Assembly (NCBI GenBank): GCA_035273665.1
Contig: DATEOW010000087.1
Coordinates: forward strand, 1 to 35,266
Direction: 5' to 3'
Length of the DNA stretch: 35,266 nt
Source: DATEEW01 sp035273665
GTDB lineage: Bacteria > Pseudomonadota > Gammaproteobacteria > Burkholderiales > SG8-39
Part shown: positions 32,820-35,266 of the stretch, one piece after another
How positions within the stretch are numbered: the first letter of the stretch is position 1
How the letters are laid out: the number at the start of each line of letters is the position of its first letter
The notes under the pieces: model-generated
Told to the model about the DNA's origin: nothing
What the model saw: only the letters and a program-made list of their open reading frames with translations
Database searches by the model: none
Program-made: the position numbers and the translations under genes

Positions 32820-34313
32820 ATGCTGGATTTTCTCGCCGCGCGTAAGGAACGTCTTGAGGAGGGCCCCGGTGCCGCGGAAACGCGGGCCTGGCTATCCACG
32901 CTTTCTAGCGCGGATAGCATGTCAGCTGCTCGAGCGCTCGTCGATCGCTTAGTCTCGCTCAACCGCGCCCAGTTGCAGATGCGCCTTCGACTACGCCTTC
33001 TCGATATGTTCAGCGAACATGCGGAGAAACTCTTACCCGATCTTCAACAGCGCATTGAAGAAGCCCTGCCTCCAGTGCGAGGCAGTACTCGACAGAACGC
33101 TTATCTCATCGAGAAACTCTACAAAGAGCTCGCCGTCGGCTATTCAATCGTCGTATTACGAGCCCCCCGCACGTGGTTGAGTCCCGGTTTCAGACGGCAG
33201 ATGCACGCGCCCCTGATGCAAGCCATGACTTACCATGCACGGCGATTGGGTTTGAGCGAAAAACTCTACGCGCCCGCGCCGCGCGGCGTTTGGCAAGCGC
33301 TGCACCAGCTCTACCGTCTCGCGGTCGAATGGAAAATGGCGGAGCGGTCGATTGGCGTCAAAGACGTTTCCGCTTTGCGCATCTATCTCGAAGCCTTGCT
33401 ATTGAGTTTTGCGCAGCCGCAGCAACTCGGGCCGGGGGATTTCAAGCGGGTACAAAGCTATGTGAAAGAGCATGTGCATCTCGCCAAATTCGCTTATGAC
33501 CAGGACATCGCCGATTCCAGCAACTTATTTCTAATCGATACGCGTGGCGACGGTCCGGGTGCTGCCTACGCCAAGCGTAAATCCGCTTCGCAGGGTCGCT
33601 TGCTACTTGATACGGGAAAATTGATTGAGCGGATCCGCACTGAACTACGTCAGCTGCGTAGCTTGAACGACGCGATGCCGCGTGGCGGGCAGATTGAATC
33701 CGGGCGTGTGGAATTGCTTCAACGACTCGAAGAAAGTTGGCGAGGAGAACACCTGCAAAGAAATCCGCGTGTGCGGTTTCATCCACGCGCGCAGCTTTGG
33801 AGCGGGCTCGCCAATATTTGGCGGTTAATGCGAGAGACCGCACGCACGCCGGCGCATAGCAGCGCCAGCATGGCCGGCGAATGGTTGATCGTCAACGAAA
33901 GCCCGCGCGGGTTCGCCCTCACCTATATGTCAGGCGCCGCACCGCAGTTGTCGGTCGGTGAAATCGTCGCCTTGCGCGGCAATGGTCGAAGCAAGCTGCA
34001 CGTGTGCGTCGTCCGTTGGATCGTCTCCAACGGCCCGGAGCATCTCGAGGTCGGCTTGCAACAGCTTGCACCACTTGCGATTCCGGCGTGGTATCAAGCG
34101 CCTGAAGGCGAACGCGCTACGACAGAGTCGGTGCTCTATCTACCCAGCATTCCGGGGCCGCAAAAATCTGCACTGCTCATTGCGCCGACGGGCCGCATCG
34201 ATATGGCACGAACCGTGGAGATCCTCCACGCGCAAGGTCGTCTGTCGCTTTACGCCACGCGCGTTACGGAAACCACGTCGAGCGCCGAGTTCATCGAAGT
34301 CGTCCCCGCCTAA
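32820..34313 (+). CDS. Protein of unknown function with PilZ-like C-terminal region (tandem paralogue 1)
   Basis: A 497-residue, mostly helical, probably cytosolic protein with no signal peptide or membrane span. The first 260 residues are leucine/arginine-rich helices without a named domain I know. The C-terminal third has a PilZ-like pattern: R319-FHP-R323 and then N359-ES-PR-G364, fitting RxxxR and (D/N)xSxxG of c-di-GMP-binding PilZ domains. The surrounding beta-strand pattern (GEWLIVNESPRGFALTY, GEIVALRG, VGLQQLAP) also fits. The next gene aligns with its first 230 residues. No Shine-Dalgarno site precedes the ATG. c-di-GMP binding is an inference from motifs. Confidence 0.75.
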   Translation: MLDFLAARKERLEEGPGAAETRAWLSTLSSADSMSAARALVDRLVSLNRAQLQMRLRLRLLDMFSEHAEKLLPDLQQRIEEALPPVRGSTRQNAYLIEKLYKELAVGYSIVVLRAPRTWLSPGFRRQMHAPLMQAMTYHARRLGLSEKLYAPAPRGVWQALHQLYRLAVEWKMAERSIGVKDVSALRIYLEALLLSFAQPQQLGPGDFKRVQSYVKEHVHLAKFAYDQDIADSSNLFLIDTRGDGPGAAYAKRKSASQGRLLLDTGKLIERIRTELRQLRSLNDAMPRGGQIESGRVELLQRLEESWRGEHLQRNPRVRFHPRAQLWSGLANIWRLMRETARTPAHSSASMAGEWLIVNESPRGFALTYMSGAAPQLSVGEIVALRGNGRSKLHVCVVRWIVSNGPEHLEVGLQQLAPLAIPAWYQAPEGERATTESVLYLPSIPGPQKSALLIAPTGRIDMARTVEILHAQGRLSLYATRVTETTSSAEFIEVVPA

Positions 34314-34407
34314 AGTCCTGCCGAATCCATTGTTGGGTTGACGTCAAACGCGTTGCTCAGCGGACGCGCCCGCCGCGAAAACGACCGCTTGTAGTGACAG
34401 AAATCAC

Positions 34408-34473
34408 GCGATTTGCGCCTATAACACGGTGCACGTCGTGGCATAGAGCTTGCGCATCTTCTCCGCAAATCGC
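34408..34473. repeat. 10-bp inverted repeat flanking the sigma-54-like element
   Basis: Arms GCGATTTGCG (34408-34417) and CGCAAATCGC (34464-34473) are perfect complements, 46 bases apart. They enclose the sigma-54-like promoter at 34439-34453. The right arm falls near the predicted transcription start. A binding site pair or a large stem-loop are both possible. Confidence 0.6.
34439..34453 (+). promoter_or_regulatory. Candidate sigma-54 (-24/-12) promoter of the second tandem gene
   Basis: TGGCATAGAGCTTGC has the TGGC and TTGC elements with the exact GG-to-GC spacing of the sigma-54 consensus (TGGCAC-5-TTGC); only the base after TGGCA differs. It lies 88 bases ahead of the ATG at 34541. A sigma-54 activator, PilR, is encoded in the same window, but no link is shown. 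Confidence 0.5.
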
Positions 34474-34540
34474 CCCGCCGATCACGGCTTTACAAAGCCA
34501 TGACATTTGCAGGTGCGGACCAAAAATACACGGAGAACCC

Positions 34541-35266
34541 ATGCACTTGCATTTAAGCCTACCTTCCGGCGGCGGCAAACCGGCCGAGCCTTTTGAGTTC
34601 CAAGACGAGCAACAAGTCGCCGCATGGCTGGCACAATTGCCGCAGGATGATCATCACAAAATCGCGAGCCGTTTAATCGAGCAGCTCGCTCGCATGAACC
34701 GCATGCGCATCCGCGTCACGCTGCGCCAAGATATCACCGAGCTCGTCCTGGCTCGGGCCCAAGAGATCCTGCCGCAGTTGAGCGATTCCTTGAGTGGCGG
34801 TACCGTTCCTGTGATCGGCTCCACGCGTAGCGCAGCCGGACTTGCCGACGAACTATTGGCTGAGTTGTGCTACTCGTACAAATTGCTGTTGATGGAGCAG
34901 TCGCGTCGTCTCTTTGGCTTCGCGTCAAGTGGGCGAGCCTTACTCCCCGTCGTTCGGGCAATGCATCTGTTGTCTAGTCGCCTGATTCTTGGCTATCGGA
35001 TGTATGCCAATGCGAGCAAAACTTTATGGCTCGAGTTGCACGAGCTCTATCAATTCGCCTTGCGGCGTGGTTTCGCTCAGCGCAGTCTGAACGAAGAGAT
35101 GCGCACGCCCCTTACGATTTATCGGGATTCGCTATTGCTCGCCTTTGCCGATCCGCTCAAGCTGATGCCCGGTGACGTCGACCGTATACTTGCCTGGACG
35201 GGACGCTTCGGCGATTTGGCAGTACTCGGCCCCGCCGACGCGCAGCGCGGCGGCCAAGGACTCTTC
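34541..35266 (+). CDS. Protein of unknown function, paralogue of the preceding gene (tandem paralogue 2; 3' end outside window)
   Basis: The frame opens at ATG 34541, with GGAG eight bases before it, and stays open for 242 codons to the window edge. The visible part is helical and lacks signal or membrane segments. It aligns with the preceding gene along its length: AWLAQLPQ with AWLSTLSS, an arginine-rich RMNRMRIRVTLR helix with NRAQLQMRLRLR, GSTRSAAGLADELLAELCYSY with GSTRQNAYLIEKLYKELAVGY, LHELYQFA with LHQLYRLA, and YRDSLLLAFADPLKLMPGD with YLEALLLSFAQPQQLGPGD. Any PilZ-like C terminus would be beyond the edge. Function unknown. Confidence 0.8.
   Translation, partial: MHLHLSLPSGGGKPAEPFEFQDEQQVAAWLAQLPQDDHHKIASRLIEQLARMNRMRIRVTLRQDITELVLARAQEILPQLSDSLSGGTVPVIGSTRSAAGLADELLAELCYSYKLLLMEQSRRLFGFASSGRALLPVVRAMHLLSSRLILGYRMYANASKTLWLELHELYQFALRRGFAQRSLNEEMRTPLTIYRDSLLLAFADPLKLMPGDVDRILAWTGRFGDLAVLGPADAQRGGQGLF

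Overview
The window looks like an ordinary chromosomal segment of a betaproteobacterium. I estimate GC in the mid-50s percent by eye. The evidence is gene order and lineage-typical families: a CobD/CbiB-family protein beside rsgA, a PhaM-type granule protein, a lysine/alanine-rich histone H1-like protein ending in a WPFPTG-type tail, a PP0621-family protein ahead of pilS-pilR, a CNP1-like protein after rppH, and the run ispB / rplU-rpmA-obgE-proB / proS-lytic transglycosylase. I cannot name a genus. There is no phage, insertion sequence, CRISPR array or plasmid function.

Layout. 1-4151: the 3' end of pgi with a coupled DUF6494 gene, convergent orn, then an M48 membrane protease, a pterin dehydratase and rsgA on +. 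4144-11736: a long minus-strand block (maeB, patatin, PhaM-like, prolyl aminopeptidase, CoA pyrophosphatase, YpfJ-type metallopeptidase, CobD/CbiB family). 11836-13554: a small lipoprotein and an aminotransferase on +. 13585-23439: a minus-strand block with a lytic transglycosylase, a 495-base gene-free stretch, the H1-like gene, class Ia ribonucleotide reductase (nrdA-nrdB), ampD, pilR, pilS and a PP0621-family gene. 23521-25196: divergent AraC-type and GntR-type regulators with no adjacent target genes. 25207-26294: tRNA-Pro(CGG) just downstream of ispB. 26409-32674: rplU-rpmA-obgE-proB, convergent rppH-CNP1, then proS and a second lytic transglycosylase. 32820-end: two tandem related genes of unknown function; the first has PilZ-like motifs and the second runs off the window.

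Shared themes are nucleotide supply and its control (nrdAB under a paired NrdR-box operator), cell-wall turnover (ampD, two transglycosylases), type IV pilus control (PilS-PilR) and RNA/ribosome housekeeping (orn, rsgA, rppH, obgE, rplU, rpmA, proS). The most interesting non-coding signals are the NrdR box pair on the nrdA promoter, a terminator written inside the last codons of the aminotransferase gene, a hairpin that appears to hide the ribosome-binding site of the PP0621-pilS unit, an 11-bp tandem duplication at the maeB start, four palindromes between the two divergent regulators, and a sigma-54-like promoter flanked by an inverted repeat ahead of the second tandem unknown gene. That last region, with its paralogous gene pair, is the best candidate for something undescribed.
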